Positions 1-11,341 of a DNA stretch of 64,000 nt are shown here, piece after piece. The notes beneath the pieces were generated by a model, which was not told the origin of the DNA, did not search any database, and saw only the letters and a program-made list of their open reading frames with translations. Made by a program: the position numbers and the translations under genes. This DNA is from Larix kaempferi (lineage: Eukaryota; Streptophyta; Pinopsida; Pinales; Pinaceae): positions 9,751,001 through 9,815,000 of the forward strand of contig BSBM01000068.1 of NCBI GenBank assembly GCA_027924585.1, written 5' to 3'. The number at the start of each line of letters is the position of its first letter. The stretch's first letter is position 1.

Positions 1-1101
1 TCTTAATTACGGCAGTACATAGTCACTCTTGAACATGGCACTCATTTGCATTTGCATTCAGTACTTGGATAATATGTTTGTCCTCGAGTCTTGTCAATTC
101 CATGAGTTGCGTCACTCCTTTGGATCATCCAAAGAATGCTTCCACCATCAGTTGCATTAGGGGTTGGTAACAGTCTCGTCATGTCAATACTGCCAAGTCA
201 TGCCATGCCCATGTTCAAGAGACATTTGTTACTCATCTTCTGTAGTCTGTATACCTTCAATCATGTTGGTCTACCTTGAGTCAGTCTTGTACATTACTCT
301 ACTGTCTGATCTACACCAAACATCAATTATCGAGTTTCATGTCAATGATAGGGGATTCATCATGGCCCTCCTTCGACGGGTTCATCTTCGTCGACTTCAA
401 ATCATCATTCGAGGATTGAACTTAGAAACCAATCAAGTACCTTGGGCCTGCATGCCTCAATGGCAGGTTACCTTGCTTTCAACATGAGTTTACATCATTG
501 ACTCTTGATTGAAATATTTCATCCAGCGTTCGACTTCAAATCATTTATTCACGCTTGATGATATGTACTGTGATACTTTGGGAATCATTGGCATCAATGG
601 TGATCTCCCTCACACTTGTTAACGGTATACATTAATGACTGGTAATCAAGTGGTTTCTACCATGTTCGAATCCAAGACATTGTAATCACATGGATAGATT
701 CGTATCATTATGGCTTCAGCTTGAAGACCCCGGGGAAGTTATTTTCTACTCGGGTTGCGATGGAGATTGTTTGGGACGCAAAGATCCACTTTTGTATTGG
801 TCGTGGCTGTGTTGTTAGTTCAGAGTTACACGGATCCACTTTTGTATTGGTCGTGGTTTTGTTATTATCTCATCATGGATCTACAATTGTGTCTAGTATC
901 CATGATTGTGTTTAGTCGATCTTTACTATCATGGATCTGCAATGTATTGGTCGGCAGCCATGTTTTGTGTTGTATGAGACTTGTGGATCTCAGGTCATTT
1001 CTGTAGCAACTCCTTCCAACCAGCAAGTCCTTGCCATTTTTCTTTCTATCAAAGCATTTCACCTGTACATCCTTAACATCTTCATGCTTTGGGGGGCATT
1101 C
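1..1101 (+). mobile_element. Non-coding 3' internal tail of a Tat-like Gypsy element
   Basis: This stretch precedes the LTR at 1102-2134 and ends in a purine-rich run (GGGGGGCATTC, about 1091-1101) placed like the polypurine tract that primes plus-strand synthesis. No frame shows a recognisable domain. About 775-960 holds imperfect repeats built on TTTGTATTGGTCGTGG and ATGGATCT, and 1118-1265 holds short imperfect repeats of CAAGTGTCG and ATCATGACC. The body of the element lies off the left edge. The assignment to Tat rests on the LTR's likeness to the one at 33783-34739, not on coding sequence. Confidence 0.5.
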
Positions 1102-2134
1102 TGTTACACCAAAATGTCGTCACCCTTCTGCAAGTGTCACAAGTGTCGCAAGTGTTGCAAGTGTCGTCGTCATGACCTAGTGTCGTCATCATGACCGTTG
1201 CAAGTACCATCATTATGACCAAGTGTTGTCATCATGACCGTTGTGATAATGTCATCATCTTGACCATTGTGTATACATCCCTGAAGTCATCTGGACCAAG
1301 TATTCATTTGGGAGGATTTGTACTCAGTTTGTACAACCTTTTGAGAGGTCGTCGCAGGTTGAACATTAGCAACATGCGACGTCGCATGTTGCTCTATAGC
1401 AAGGTGCGACGAGGTCTATTAATGGGAAAAAATAGCCATTTCGAGATCTTTCTCGAAGCTTTCCCATTTGGAGGCTTATCCATGATCTCTTGGAGAGCTA
1501 GTACTCGAGCCCTAACTCATTGGGAGGATCCCCTATCTCTCTCCTACCATCTCTCAACCTATCATATCCATAACCCCATCCACTTAGTCCTATATAAGTG
1601 AGGCTCACTCCCATACCAAAGGGAGGAAGACTATGGTATCTACATGCTGGTGAAATCTCTCTTAGGACACCTTCACTCACCTCTTGAAGAATTCATGCTT
1701 CCTTGGAAGGGCTTGGCAATTGGCTTGTGTGGAGAACGGCTGCTACGTTAAGTCATTGGTTGTAGTTCTATATCTCTATCATGTACTCCTCTATTTGCAG
1801 TAATACAAATGCTTTCCACCAATATCGCTCTCATATGTGATGATGTTGTGTTGTTTACGTGCTTAATTGTTTACATAGATCTTTTATTGTATAGATGCTC
1901 TTTACTCGTTTCTCTTTTCTGTGTCTTAACAGGTCTTGCAGCTTAGATCTGACAACCGTGGGACGTGGAGCAACATTAAAGAGAAATGATAGAAAATCAA
2001 AGAGGTAAGACATCTAGTACTTTATCCTTAAGTAGATCTAGGAAATGTGTTTGTAGTCTGTTCTATTTGTTCTAGACTCGCATTGAGCTAGGGAGATTCG
2101 GCTCGCCTCTGGTCGAGTGGATTGTCCAGTAACA
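1102..2134 (+). repeat. LTR of a Tat-like Gypsy element (3' LTR)
   Basis: The segment starts TGTTAC and ends GTAACA, a 6 bp terminal inverted repeat typical of LTRs, and it follows a purine tract. It has a TATA box (TATATAAG, 1591-1598) preceded by GGGAGGATCCC-type sequence and followed by a pyrimidine-rich leader. From about 1500 to the end it aligns by eye with 34140-34739 (shared words such as CATCCACTTAGTCC, ACATGCTGGTG, TCTTGCAGCT and GATTGTCCA-TAACA). The right edge is sharp: base 2135 begins a repeat (GAGATCCTATAGTC) also found at 31062 inside a Copia tail, so this Tat element inserted into a Copia element. The other copy of its target duplication is off the window. Confidence 0.7.
1368..1393. 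promoter_or_regulatory. 26 bp perfect palindrome in LTR U3
   Basis: Bases 1368-1393 read identically on both strands. The half-site is AGCAACATGCGAC and the centre is GCGACGTCGC, containing GACGTC. It lies about 200 bp upstream of the TATA box, with further GCGAC copies at about 1351 and 1404. ACGT cores bind plant bZIP factors, so a U3 enhancer role is possible; that is inference. Confidence 0.6.
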
Positions 2135-2885
2135 GAGATCCTATAGTCTGAGCTAGGATTCTCTTTTGAGGTTTTGCTACTAGAGGCATGTAATCAGCCC
2201 TGGAGATCCTATAGTCTGTGCTAGGATGCTCTTTAGAGTTCTTGCAAGTTGCAAGAAACTCTTTAAAGGTTTTTCCTAACCACATCTAATCAGCCCTGGA
2301 GATCCGATAGGTTGAGCAGTAAGCTCGTAATCAGTCATGGGATGCTCTTTAGAGTTCTTGCAGGATGCAGGACACTCTTTTAAGGTTTTGTGGTGGGGGT
2401 CACATGTAATCAGCCCTGGAGATCCGATAGGTTGAGCAACAAACTCGTAATCAGTCCTGGGATGCTCTTTAGATTTCTTGCAGGTTGTAAAACACTCTTT
2501 TAAGGTTTTGTGATAGTCAACATGTAAAATATCCTGGGAGATCTGATAGGTTGAGTAGTAAGCTTGTAATCAGTCCTGGGATGCTCTTTCGAGGTTTTGT
2601 TGACGCACGTAATAAGTCTTGAGGATTCCACAGTATGGCTAGTGACGATGAAGACCCGTAGGAGGCGAGGCCTACATCCAGCTTGAAAAAGGGATGGCTA
2701 TGTATAACTTCCTATGACGAGAAGAATTCAGAGATAGCCTAGTGATCAAGATGTCAAGTACAGCAGTAGTGATGATGATGATGCTCCATGATCCAGTGAT
2801 GATGATCCAGCTCCAAAATTGAAGACTTGTGCCAATATGTATTGATGACCTATTTCGAAAGAATACCTTCCTAGTTAAGAGGGAG
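2135..2885 (+). mobile_element. 3' tail of a Copia family with ~120 bp tandem repeats
   Basis: About four units of roughly 120 bp repeat at 2135-2600, each with GAGATCCGATAGGTTGAGCA, a CTGGGATGCTCTTTAGA block and an ACTCTTTTAAGGTTTTG block. The following 2600-2885 (GAAGACC...CTACATCCAGC, AACTTCCTATGACGAG, TACCTTCCTAGTTAAGAGGGAG) matches 31470-31692, the region just before the 3' LTR of the complete Copia element. AAGAGGGAG at the end is the polypurine tract. No coding frame was seen. The left part of this element is cut by the Tat LTR. Confidence 0.8.
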
Positions 2886-3446
2886 TGTTGATGTATTTGT
2901 AACTTCGGAAGATATTCACTGGTATATTATATTTGTACTTTATTGTATATCCAACAAATATGTATTATTCCTCTGATTGGAAGTGTTGACATTTGTATTT
3001 GCAAGTGTCGTCATTTGTATTGATGGGTTATTAGACCACCAATGTGGGGTCGGCCCTAGTTAGGTCATATGGTTGGGTTATTATACTTCATTAGCAAGTC
3101 GACCCTGTTAGGTTATTGGCAAGTCAAGTCAATGTATAAATAGAGAGGTTGTGTCTCTCATTCTATTCATTCACTCACTTCTCAAGCTCGCATAGCTAAG
3201 AGAGAAAGTGGCACACAAGTGGAGGAGGAGGAGTATCTGCTACAGACATCTCTTTGGGTTTGATCATTGCGATCTTGGTTTGTGGCTTATTCTATCTCTG
3301 AGGAAGGTGTGGAGTTTTTCACCTTCTTGGTTTTCCCCGAGGAAACTCTGTGTCTATTGTATCTTATGTTTATGATTGTTATGCTGCACATGTTATTCTC
3401 TTAGTGATCCTAGATAATATTGAATGAAATTATCGAAAAATTAACA
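2886..3446 (+). repeat. Copia LTR, family shared with 25412 and 31693
   Basis: It begins TGTTGATGTATTTG and ends ATTAACA. It shares its whole structure with the LTR at 31693-32291: CATTTGTATTG, GTTATTAGACCACC, GGTCGGCCC, CAAGTCAAGTC, a TATA box (TATAAATA, 3135-3142), GTGGAGGAGG and CCTTCTTGGTTTTCCCC near the 3' end. It is clearly more diverged from the other two copies than they are from each other. It acts as the 3' LTR of the tail at 2135-2885. Confidence 0.85.
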
Positions 3447-4381
3447 TCAATGAGATCTTAATCAACAATCTCCCCCTTTTTCATTGATGACAACAACTCA
3501 CTCAACCCCCCTAAGATCATTCTCCCCCCTTCATATGCTTCTCTCCCCCTATGGAATCAATGGAAAAGGGTGACCACATATCAGCATCTCTCCTCATGAA
3601 TTCACTGCTAACTGCTCCCCCTATCATCTTGCTTCTCTACTTTGCACACCCCTTTTGGATAGTCATGCTTCGTGTACTTATACTTCTTCCAGGCTCATTG
3701 AATATGCTTTCGTGATTCTACTGGTCCAAATTCCTTTGGGAGCTTCAAGATTAAGCGTACACACACAACAGCTTCAAGATTAAGCATACACACACAACAA
3801 GGGATTAATATATATAATTAGGCCTGGGATGCTACTGCCTAAGAAGTTGTGGCTATGTCTTTCTAATATCAGGTCCTTACTGATATTTTTGCAAACATTG
3901 ACTAACACATGGCCTTAGATGATTGTCTTTGTATATGCATTACATTAAAGCCTTCATGCATTCTTGCTTCATAAAACTACTTACTGAGATTGACTGGATA
4001 GTGCTATAGTGTCTTGTCAGAAGATGATTTGAATAGCTTCCTTAGAGTATCTTCATAACATAGATTGAGCATAGTATGGTACTTGTCTCTGGCTGTCTTT
4101 GAGCTTGAATACTTATACCTCCAACTTCATATTTTGTTCTCATTTCTTGTAGCTTATCTCAAGTCTTATTAACTTCCTTATCAGCTGCAAAAATTTAAGA
4201 AAAATAAAAACTGAACTTTATCTTCCTTCGCTACCTGTTGTTCTATTACCATCTCAAGTTTTTCATAATCTCCAATATCAGCATTTATTTTTATTTTTAT
4301 TTTAAAGTCAGAGCACAACACTTGATCTTCATAACATACTTGTCTTCACCTGCAGATTCTTAGCACCACCTGCAGATTCTC
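3447..4381 (-). mobile_element. 3' end of a minus-strand SIRE-like Copia element, non-coding
   Basis: On the minus strand this ends in TCATTGATG-like sequence followed by AAAAAGGGGGAGATTG (about 3466-3482), the polypurine tract seen at the end of SIRE/Maximus-type Copia elements, with extra GGGGGAGA runs at 3525-3550 and 3615-3625. Only about 20 bases separate the tract from the Copia LTR at 2886-3446, so the 3' LTR of this element is missing or was interrupted almost at its start. No reverse transcriptase, RNase H or integrase motif was found here on either strand. Confidence 0.55.
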
Positions 4382-5323
4382 ATTAGAGAGATTTTGAGGT
4401 CAAAAAATGGCCTCCTAAGAGATGTACTACAAAAATATGAGATATATTAAAATATTATGAATTGGGGGTTTTGTGGGGTAGGTATATATGACAAGTCACC
4501 TCCCACACTATTTTCTATGCACAATATAAATAACCATGGTTGAGTTGCTTTTCAAAATTAACTAGAAATAAAATTAATAAAATAAGTCTACATTGATGTG
4601 ACTAAGATTCATTGTAAATTCCCAAAAATTTATAGTCCTTTAGCATTTATTTGTCTTGAACTTGCAAATGAAATGAAATAATAAAAAATATTTTTCAGAG
4701 CTATTTTTTTAATTTTATGTTGACTTTTTATATTTAGTACTTTTTTCATGAATTTAATATAATGTAATTTAATTGATAATTTATTTTCATGTAAAATGTT
4801 AATAATATTATTATAATTCACACTGCATTATTATTATTATTTATTAAATTTATTATTATTCTTTATTAGTTTGACATTATGTTATTAAATAGAATGGAGT
4901 GAATATATAATTTAAAATTAAAAACATAAAAATGATAATATATTATTTTATAAAAAAATGTGAAAGGACTTTCTTTATGAATTAAGAGTACTTCACTTGA
5001 AAATGACAATAATATTATTTTATAAGAAAGTGTGAAAATACATTCATTATGAGTACTTTACTTGAAAATGACAATAATATTATTTTATGAAAAGACTATC
5101 ATTATGAGTACTTTACTCTATGACTTAAAAGTACTTACACCACTACCTTGGTTAACTATGTGTTTTCATCCACCATAGAAAATTTGACAAATAAGCATTC
5201 TTAACTCATGCAATGCCACCTCACCAAGGGGGATGATATCATCTACTAGAATGTGATTGGTTGTTTTTTATAGTACATTTTCTTTGTTTTGAGGCCATTT
5301 TTTGCCCTCAAAATTTCTCTAAT
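4382..5323. mobile_element. 942 bp DNA element with 33 bp terminal inverted repeats
   Basis: The left end (4382-4414, starting ATTAGAGAGATTTTGAGG) and the reverse complement of the right end (5291-5323) agree at 31 of 33 bases, both reading on into CAAAAAATGGCCTC. Similarity continues weakly (ATGTACTAYAAAAA). The interior is very AT-rich and has no coding frame, as in a MITE or an internally deleted DNA transposon. Flanks GCAGATTCTC and GTAGCACCCG show no clear target duplication, so the superfamily cannot be named. Confidence 0.75.
4930..5130 (+). repeat. ~75 bp tandem repeats inside the DNA element
   Basis: About three imperfect units contain GACAATAATATTATTTTAT, AAGTGTGAAA and TTATGAGTACTTTACTTG. 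They explain the long AT-rich core of the element at 4382-5323. Confidence 0.7.
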
Positions 5324-7272
5324 GTAGCACCCGGGCTAAGTGCTAAGACGTGTGATGTTGCCCTTTCAAGTTAATGAAATTAGAGATTGATCTTTAGCTT
5401 AATCGTACATCTTTACAGTCGTGGCTCTGGGAAAATGCTTGTGGCTGCCTTCTGTGCTTGATCTTTTCAACATTGAAAGAATTCTTGTAAGAAACGGTTC
5501 ACTGTACTCACTAATTCATCAAGATGAAGACGAATTCTCAAAATTTTCACTTTGTACAGAAGATTGCTTGATGTTACAATTTCTGCTTCTTAAGAATTCA
5601 AGGGTTATTCTCCATTGAACTATTGTAAGGAGTATTAGCTTGACCATTTCGATTTTCAAATAATTATACCTTGTCATCATATATGTCTTCTCCTATACTT
5701 GAATTCCACCTTATGCACAATGCATAACTGTCCAAGTTCTTTTTTACTGCAACATGATCTTGGAGCTTGTTTTTCTTCTTGAAGTAGTCATCATCTGCTT
5801 TTTCCCACCTTGTGTCACATCATTGCTTAGTTCTACTGATATTTATTTCTGTTGAATTTTGTTGTATTCTCTATCCTCTTGACAATAAAGATGATGGGGT
5901 TCCCTTGAGAGACTGATAAGAAATTCTCCACCCATTGACTATCCTGGACTTTTTGAAGGGTTACTCCAGTGATGAAAATGCTCCCCCTATCAAAGATACC
6001 TCTTTGTGAATTGTATGGCGATGCTATGCTGAACATGAAGAATCAAATAGTCAATATCCATAAATCATATTAAAGTCATACCAGTCCTTCATCCTTCATG
6101 GGCTACTCAACCAATGTTCTCAGATCACAGGTTGGTGTACATACATTTTAAGGACTGAAATCTTACTCTTAAAATTGTTAAGTATGCATGCTTTATTACT
6201 ATTGTTCATGATCCTTTCAAGAACTAAAATTTGAACTTGAGATATATGCATGCCTCATTGTTGGGTCACATTCAAAGCATAAGAGTAAGACTTCTTTTCT
6301 AGGATCATTTACTTCATAGTCCAATCATCCAACAACTAATATGCGTTGGATAGGTTCATAAGTCTACTCTTAACTCCTCACAGACAATAAATATGCTCTA
6401 CGCCTTTCTTTCACGAATATTCATAATACTTTGGCTCTCTATACTCCTCTGATTTGTTCACAAAATAGTTTCCAAACAATGCTCCAAAAGAAGTTTGTGC
6501 CAGATATTAGTGCTAAAATGAATTATACCTCTTAATAGAGATAATGCATCCTTGGAACAACTTCTCCTTAAAAATTGAGGCTAGGTTGATATAGTGTTTA
6601 AATCAAACTCAAACACTATACTTGAGATGTGTATATCTCATATTTTTTCGAATCTGTGCCAATGTGCTCTTTTATTGAATGAAATTAAGTGAAAGCACAC
6701 ATACCTTATCTAGCAGATTCCAAACTACCAAACTTACTCTCCAATTCAGTTATAGCAGGCCAAGATGATGTTTTCCCTTCAACTCTAGTATAACTTTGTC
6801 ACTAAGTCACTCAATAATTTAGTCCTTCAGATATGTCCTTGATTGCCATACAATTTTCCTTTAGCAAAATTCCACTCTTATTTTAGAAAGGTTCTCAAAT
6901 CTGATCTTAAAGGCAAATCCTAAATGATCCACTCAGCTGGCATATTTATGTCACAACAATTCTTGAGGACTGTATGATTATTTTGATTGACCAAGAATCT
7001 TGGATGAAAGTACAATCCTGGGACCTGTCCTGCTTCTTGAAAGAGCCATCAGCTGCTCTTTCCTACCCTTGATTTCCTCCTCCAAACTCCATGAAATCAA
7101 GGTGTTCCAAGTTCTTTGAGGAACCTCAGACTTGGCTTGCCATATGGCAACCATCTCCTATGCAATGGTCAATCTCTCCTATATGTAACTGCTCAGTCTT
7201 TTTCATCCATACTTGCTTCTTGGCACTTGTCTTTTCGACATGTGTTCCTTCATCTTTATTTGTCTTCCTTGG
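5324..7272. other. AT-rich stretch without a recognisable gene
   Basis: This stretch would carry pol if the minus-strand Copia element were complete. Scanning both strands I saw no protease, integrase HHCC/DDE, YVDD reverse transcriptase or RNase H motif. The longest minus frame (5833-6036, 67 codons) has no recognisable domain. Confidence 0.55.
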
Positions 7273-9000
7273 TTAATTGGCTTTCCTTGTTGAGCTGTAT
7301 GAAAATATTTTCATGGATTGTTTCCTTGTATTCCAACAGTCTTGAGCTTTGTGCCCAAAACCATTGCAGCTATAACATCTCATAGTACGACAATATGCAA
7401 CAACGTGACCAACATGGTTGCATGTCCAACATCTAACTGTGTTGTTGGGATTTCCAACACTTCTTCTTTTATAGAATCTACAATCCAAGGATTTGTGACC
7501 AAATTCATTACATGAGAAGCAATAACCACCGAAACCATTTTCATACCTGAGACTTTGGTTCCATCTTGGAGTTGTGTCCCTTCTGAATCTTCTTTGAGGA
7601 GTAGGACCAAGTTCTTGATGCCTTCTTGATCTTCTAAAGTCTTTGTTGTCTTGTGCAGGTACATGAGGAGCAACTTTGCTTTCACTTTTAGAGAAAGAGG
7701 GGCCTACTTTAGGAGTCTTAGGAGTCCATGTCTCAACTTCAGAATTGTATGCTTCCTTGTTGTAACCAAGACCATATTTAGATTGTTTCCTTGTATTCCA
7801 ACAGTCTTGAGCTTTGTGCCCAAAACCACTGCAACTATAACATCTCATAGTATGACAATATGCAGCAATGTGACCAACATGGTTGCATGTCCAACATCTA
7901 ACTGTGTTGTTGGGATTCCAACACTTCTTTCATAGAATCTACAATCCAAGGATTTGTGACCAAATTCATTACTTGAGAAGCAATAACGATCGAAACCATT
8001 TTCATACCTGAGACTTTGGCTCCATCTTGGAGTTTTTTCCCTTATGAATCTGCTTTGACGAGTAGGACCAAGTTCTTGATGCCTTCTTGATCTTCTAAAG
8101 TCTTTGTTGTCTTTTGCAGGTACATGAGGAGCAAATTTGCTTTCACTTTTGGAGAAAGAGGGGCCTGCTTCATGAGTCTTAGGAGTCCATGTCCCAACTT
8201 CAAAATTTTATGCTTCCTTGTTGTAACCAAGACCATATTTTTCAAATGGAGATCTTTGACAATCCAAGATTTCATACAGGATAACCGAGTTGCTTTTGAA
8301 CTTGACATATGCATTAGACTTTTCACATTTCTTCCTGAGGTCAACCACTCCATTTCAAGCTTTTGGCATGTCATCTCCTTTTCGTTCAACTGATTCTTCA
8401 AGACTTCTTCTATTCTTTTGGCTTCCTGTAGTTGAGTCTTCAAATCAATATTGGCCCTTCTTGTTTCTTCAATCTCTTCTAGGTATTCACTAGTCTCTTC
8501 TTTTTCTTCTGCTAACTCAATCTTCAATCTTTTAACTTCATCTTCTTTGTTTTCTAACTGATTCTTCAACACAGCTTCATTGTGCTTAAGTTTCTTAAGT
8601 AGCTCCTTTAGTGCCAAGGTCTTTTGTTGGTACTTATCTAAGGAGTTCAAGGTTCTCTTTTTGAACCTCAAGAAGTCATATTGGTTCAGACTAACAACAT
8701 TCATGAACCAATCATCTTTGAGATCAATATTCAAGAAGCTATGTGTTATTTCATTTGTTGATTTCAACAAGTCTTCTTCATCATTTGCAAGAATTTTTAC
8801 AATTTCATTAAATATAGAGTTACTACAATCAAAAGAGTCCATACCTTCACTGGAGTCAAATTCTTCCTTTCCTTCTTGATTCACATCTTCGGAGGGCTTG
8901 ATTCAAGTAAGCTTTCATCTTGCTTCTCCAACTGAAATAATCTGTCACATCAAATACCGAAACATTATTGTTGGGGGACTCTGCTTTTGCATCGATTGTG
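7273..9000 (-). pseudogene. gag: Copia (SIRE-like) gag, decayed
   Basis: Gag packages the element RNA into virus-like particles in the cytoplasm. Reading leftward, the first part contains a VTDYFSWRSKMKAYL motif (near 8960-8910), typical of the start of Copia gag. A coiled-coil-rich segment follows (8884-8042: repeated Leu/Glu/Lys heptads such as LKHNEAVLKNQLENKEDEVK), then CCHC zinc knuckles (CYSCSGFGHKAQDC, CFSCNEFGHKSLDC, CWTCNHVGHVVAYC, CYSCNGFGHKAQDC) in 7848-7340. The frame is broken by at least one shift between the coiled coil and the knuckles, and near 8884. It ends at 7273 with no protease or pol downstream. The knuckle region is duplicated in tandem. The element is most likely non-autonomous, carrying gag only. 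Confidence 0.8.
7315..8245 (-). repeat. Tandem duplication (465 bp unit) of the gag zinc-knuckle region
   Basis: The word TTTCCTTGTATTCCAACAGT occurs at 7321 and again at 7786, and the two 465 bp blocks match almost throughout to AACCAAGACCATATTT. 465 is 155 codons, so the duplication is in frame and doubles the number of CCHC knuckles. Confidence 0.85.
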
Positions 9001-9045
9001 TGTCTACGGATCTCCTTCAAGCTTGCAAGGCTTGTGGTGAAGGTC

Positions 9046-9060
9046 AGCTCTGATACCAAT
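9046..9060 (-). promoter_or_regulatory. Primer binding site, initiator Met-tRNA type
   Basis: The minus strand reads ATTGGTATCAGAGCT immediately after the LTR end. TGGTATCAGAGC is complementary to the 3' end of plant initiator methionine tRNA and primes minus-strand synthesis in most plant Copia elements. It fixes the LTR boundary at 9061 and the element's orientation. Confidence 0.9.
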
Positions 9061-11341
9061 TGTTGGACACAATGATCACACTCAGAGGGGGGGTGAATCA
9101 GTGTGAGAGCAATTAAACCCTTTTTCACTTCTACAAATTAAGCAGATTCTATCAAAGAATTATGCTACAAGTACATAACTACATTCATTAAACAGTCATC
9201 ACATGTCATACTGTAATATAAGCATAAATCAGCTAATCATAGCAGCAAACACATCACAGGAGGAACACTATAATTGTATGAAAGCTTTATTTATGTTTTG
9301 ATATGATTTACAATGGAAGACACCAATCTTCGCGACTATAATCAGCACCAACTCTCAATCCAAGACCCAGCCTGGTCTTCTCAGCTCCAACTGAGAAAGG
9401 GTTGAGGAATCCAATCCCCAAGGAAGCAAGACTCATCTTGCAAGTATGAAGTCAATTTGAACCCACTCTGTCCATTGTCCCAACTCAATCAACTGCTACA
9501 CATCATCATTTGTTCTGCTGCTCAAGGAGTCAAGTCATCTCTCTCCTGAATGTATCACTGTCAAGTTCATCTGCAATCATTGTTAAGTATATCTGCTGTC
9601 ATGTCAAGTATGCAAGTTGTCATTTCAAGTATGTTTGTTGTGGTGTCAAGCATGCTCAAACATCTTTTCACAAGTCCTCAATCACATCAACTCATCCAAT
9701 GATCTACTCATACACTGTTCAATCCAAGGTCTTAAGGATCTGCTTATACATTGATACTAGCCAAAATATCAAAGCTCTGCTCATATACAGATCAAGAGGT
9801 CAAATCTTCTTGCTTCTAGCATAGCATTATTTCAAATTTTTTAACTGTAGATAAGATTTAGATGGCTACTGGTTGAGTCTATTCAAGATGCCAAGAATTT
9901 GTCTTTTGCACACCCCCTTAGCTTATTATTCTTTGCTCTTGCATGTTACTAGTGTACATACCTGAAGACAGAGAGAGAAATGACTTCATGCTCAACACTT
10001 GTTTCACTGTCATTTGTTTCTATTCTTCACGGAATCAAAGATATTCAACACAACCAATGTCTTCTGTACATGCGACTTGTCAATCTACTTCATGACTGTA
10101 GCAGCCAAAAACGTTCTCTTGTAACTCGAGATCATAAGAGATGTAGCACTGCTGTAGCTCAATCAGGACTTCAGTCAACAGAAGAAACCTTTTCTGAGAA
10201 GAATCTTACGCTGTAGCTCAATCAGGACTTTGGATGCCTTTACATTGGCCATGCAATTTTGGCTTTACTGTGTTGCAAAACTTTGTCTTCAATGTAGCCT
10301 TCGAATATCATTGGATGCTGACCTAATGCTCTTAGTGCTTAATGTATAACTTGCACAGCTTCAATGGTACACTTTATACATATGATAACCCCACACTTCA
10401 TATGTTAAGACAAAAGGAAATACAGAGAACAACAATAACCCAGGTGCAACACAGAGATAGAATCTCACCACATTTTACTGTGCTATTAGAGCAGATCTTC
10501 AAAGGATGAAAAGATCACTGTAGCCCGAGAATTCAAGGAATGATCATGCCTCATCACATTTTTCTCTGTTGTTTATGCTGGCTTACAATTCTTCCGCAGT
10601 GTAACGCTGGGTTTATCTGTGCAGGAGGAGGTGTCCTTGGATGCCCTATCATCATTTCAAACAGCAATAACTATGATATCCTTCAAGACTTGTCAAACTC
10701 CATCACTCTTCATAACTCGGATGCCCTAACAGAAAATCAGACTTCATCTGCACCAAACTTTGTACATATTCCTCTGACACAGTTCATCGTGCATCTGCGG
10801 ATTCCTCATTAGTTTTCCCGAATTTTCAGAGCTGAAACCAGACTTAAAAACTTCTTCTTCTTTTTTACCCCTGCGGCTTCCTCAGTGCATTTTATAACCC
10901 AAAATTCAGAGCTAAACTTCTTCACCTCACCACCAAATGAGGCGAGTTTCATTCTTATTTATACACTTAAGAAAAACATTTTACTGGGCCGACTTGGAGT
11001 ATTTCATAATAATTTTTGTGTAGGAGCCAACTTTGCTGCAAAGAGCATATATATTTTATTGAGCCGACTTTCAAGGAATAAACATTTATTTTTATTTGAA
11101 CTGGCCTGCTAAACCAACGTGGAGGGAGATGTGCCAGCTGGCCAACTTCACAATTGGCTATTTAACTCAATTTACAACTGGACCAACTTAATGCTTCTTC
11201 TTAAGACAAAAATTTAGGGCTTCTTCCAGTGCAGCGTATGTTCTCGACTTGATAAACACACCATCAAGGGCTTCTCCATAAGGGTATTCAAATTAAAAAT
11301 AATAAAATTTTATATTATTTTGAACCCAAATTACACCAACA
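9061..11341 (-). repeat. 5' LTR (2.3 kb) of the minus-strand SIRE-like element
   Basis: On the plus strand it runs from TGTTGGACAC to TTACACCAACA, so both ends carry the TGTTGG/CCAACA inverted repeat. The primer site is directly adjacent. A minus-strand TATA box (TATAAATA) lies at 10956-10963. Near the primer end, CACACTCAGAGGGGGGGTGAATCAG followed by TGTG forms the short hairpin common in SIRE-type LTRs. The length fits the long LTRs of that lineage. Inside, GCTGTAGCTCAATCAGGACTT occurs twice, about 60 bp apart (from about 10150 to 10230). No matching second LTR is present. Confidence 0.8.

Noticed and set aside
763-2139. Alternative LTR from 768 to 2134 with GAGAT duplications at 763 and 2135
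   Set aside because: The TGTTAC/GTAACA pair with a purine tract just before 1102 is a better left boundary; the sequence left of 763 does not resemble the Copia tail right of 2135.
5324-7272. Possible env-like or pol remnant of the SIRE-like element
   Set aside because: No motif could be supported on either strand; the frames are short.
9510-10812. Plus-strand frames inside the 2.3 kb LTR
   Set aside because: They lie within an LTR on its antisense strand, are short, and contain no recognised motif.
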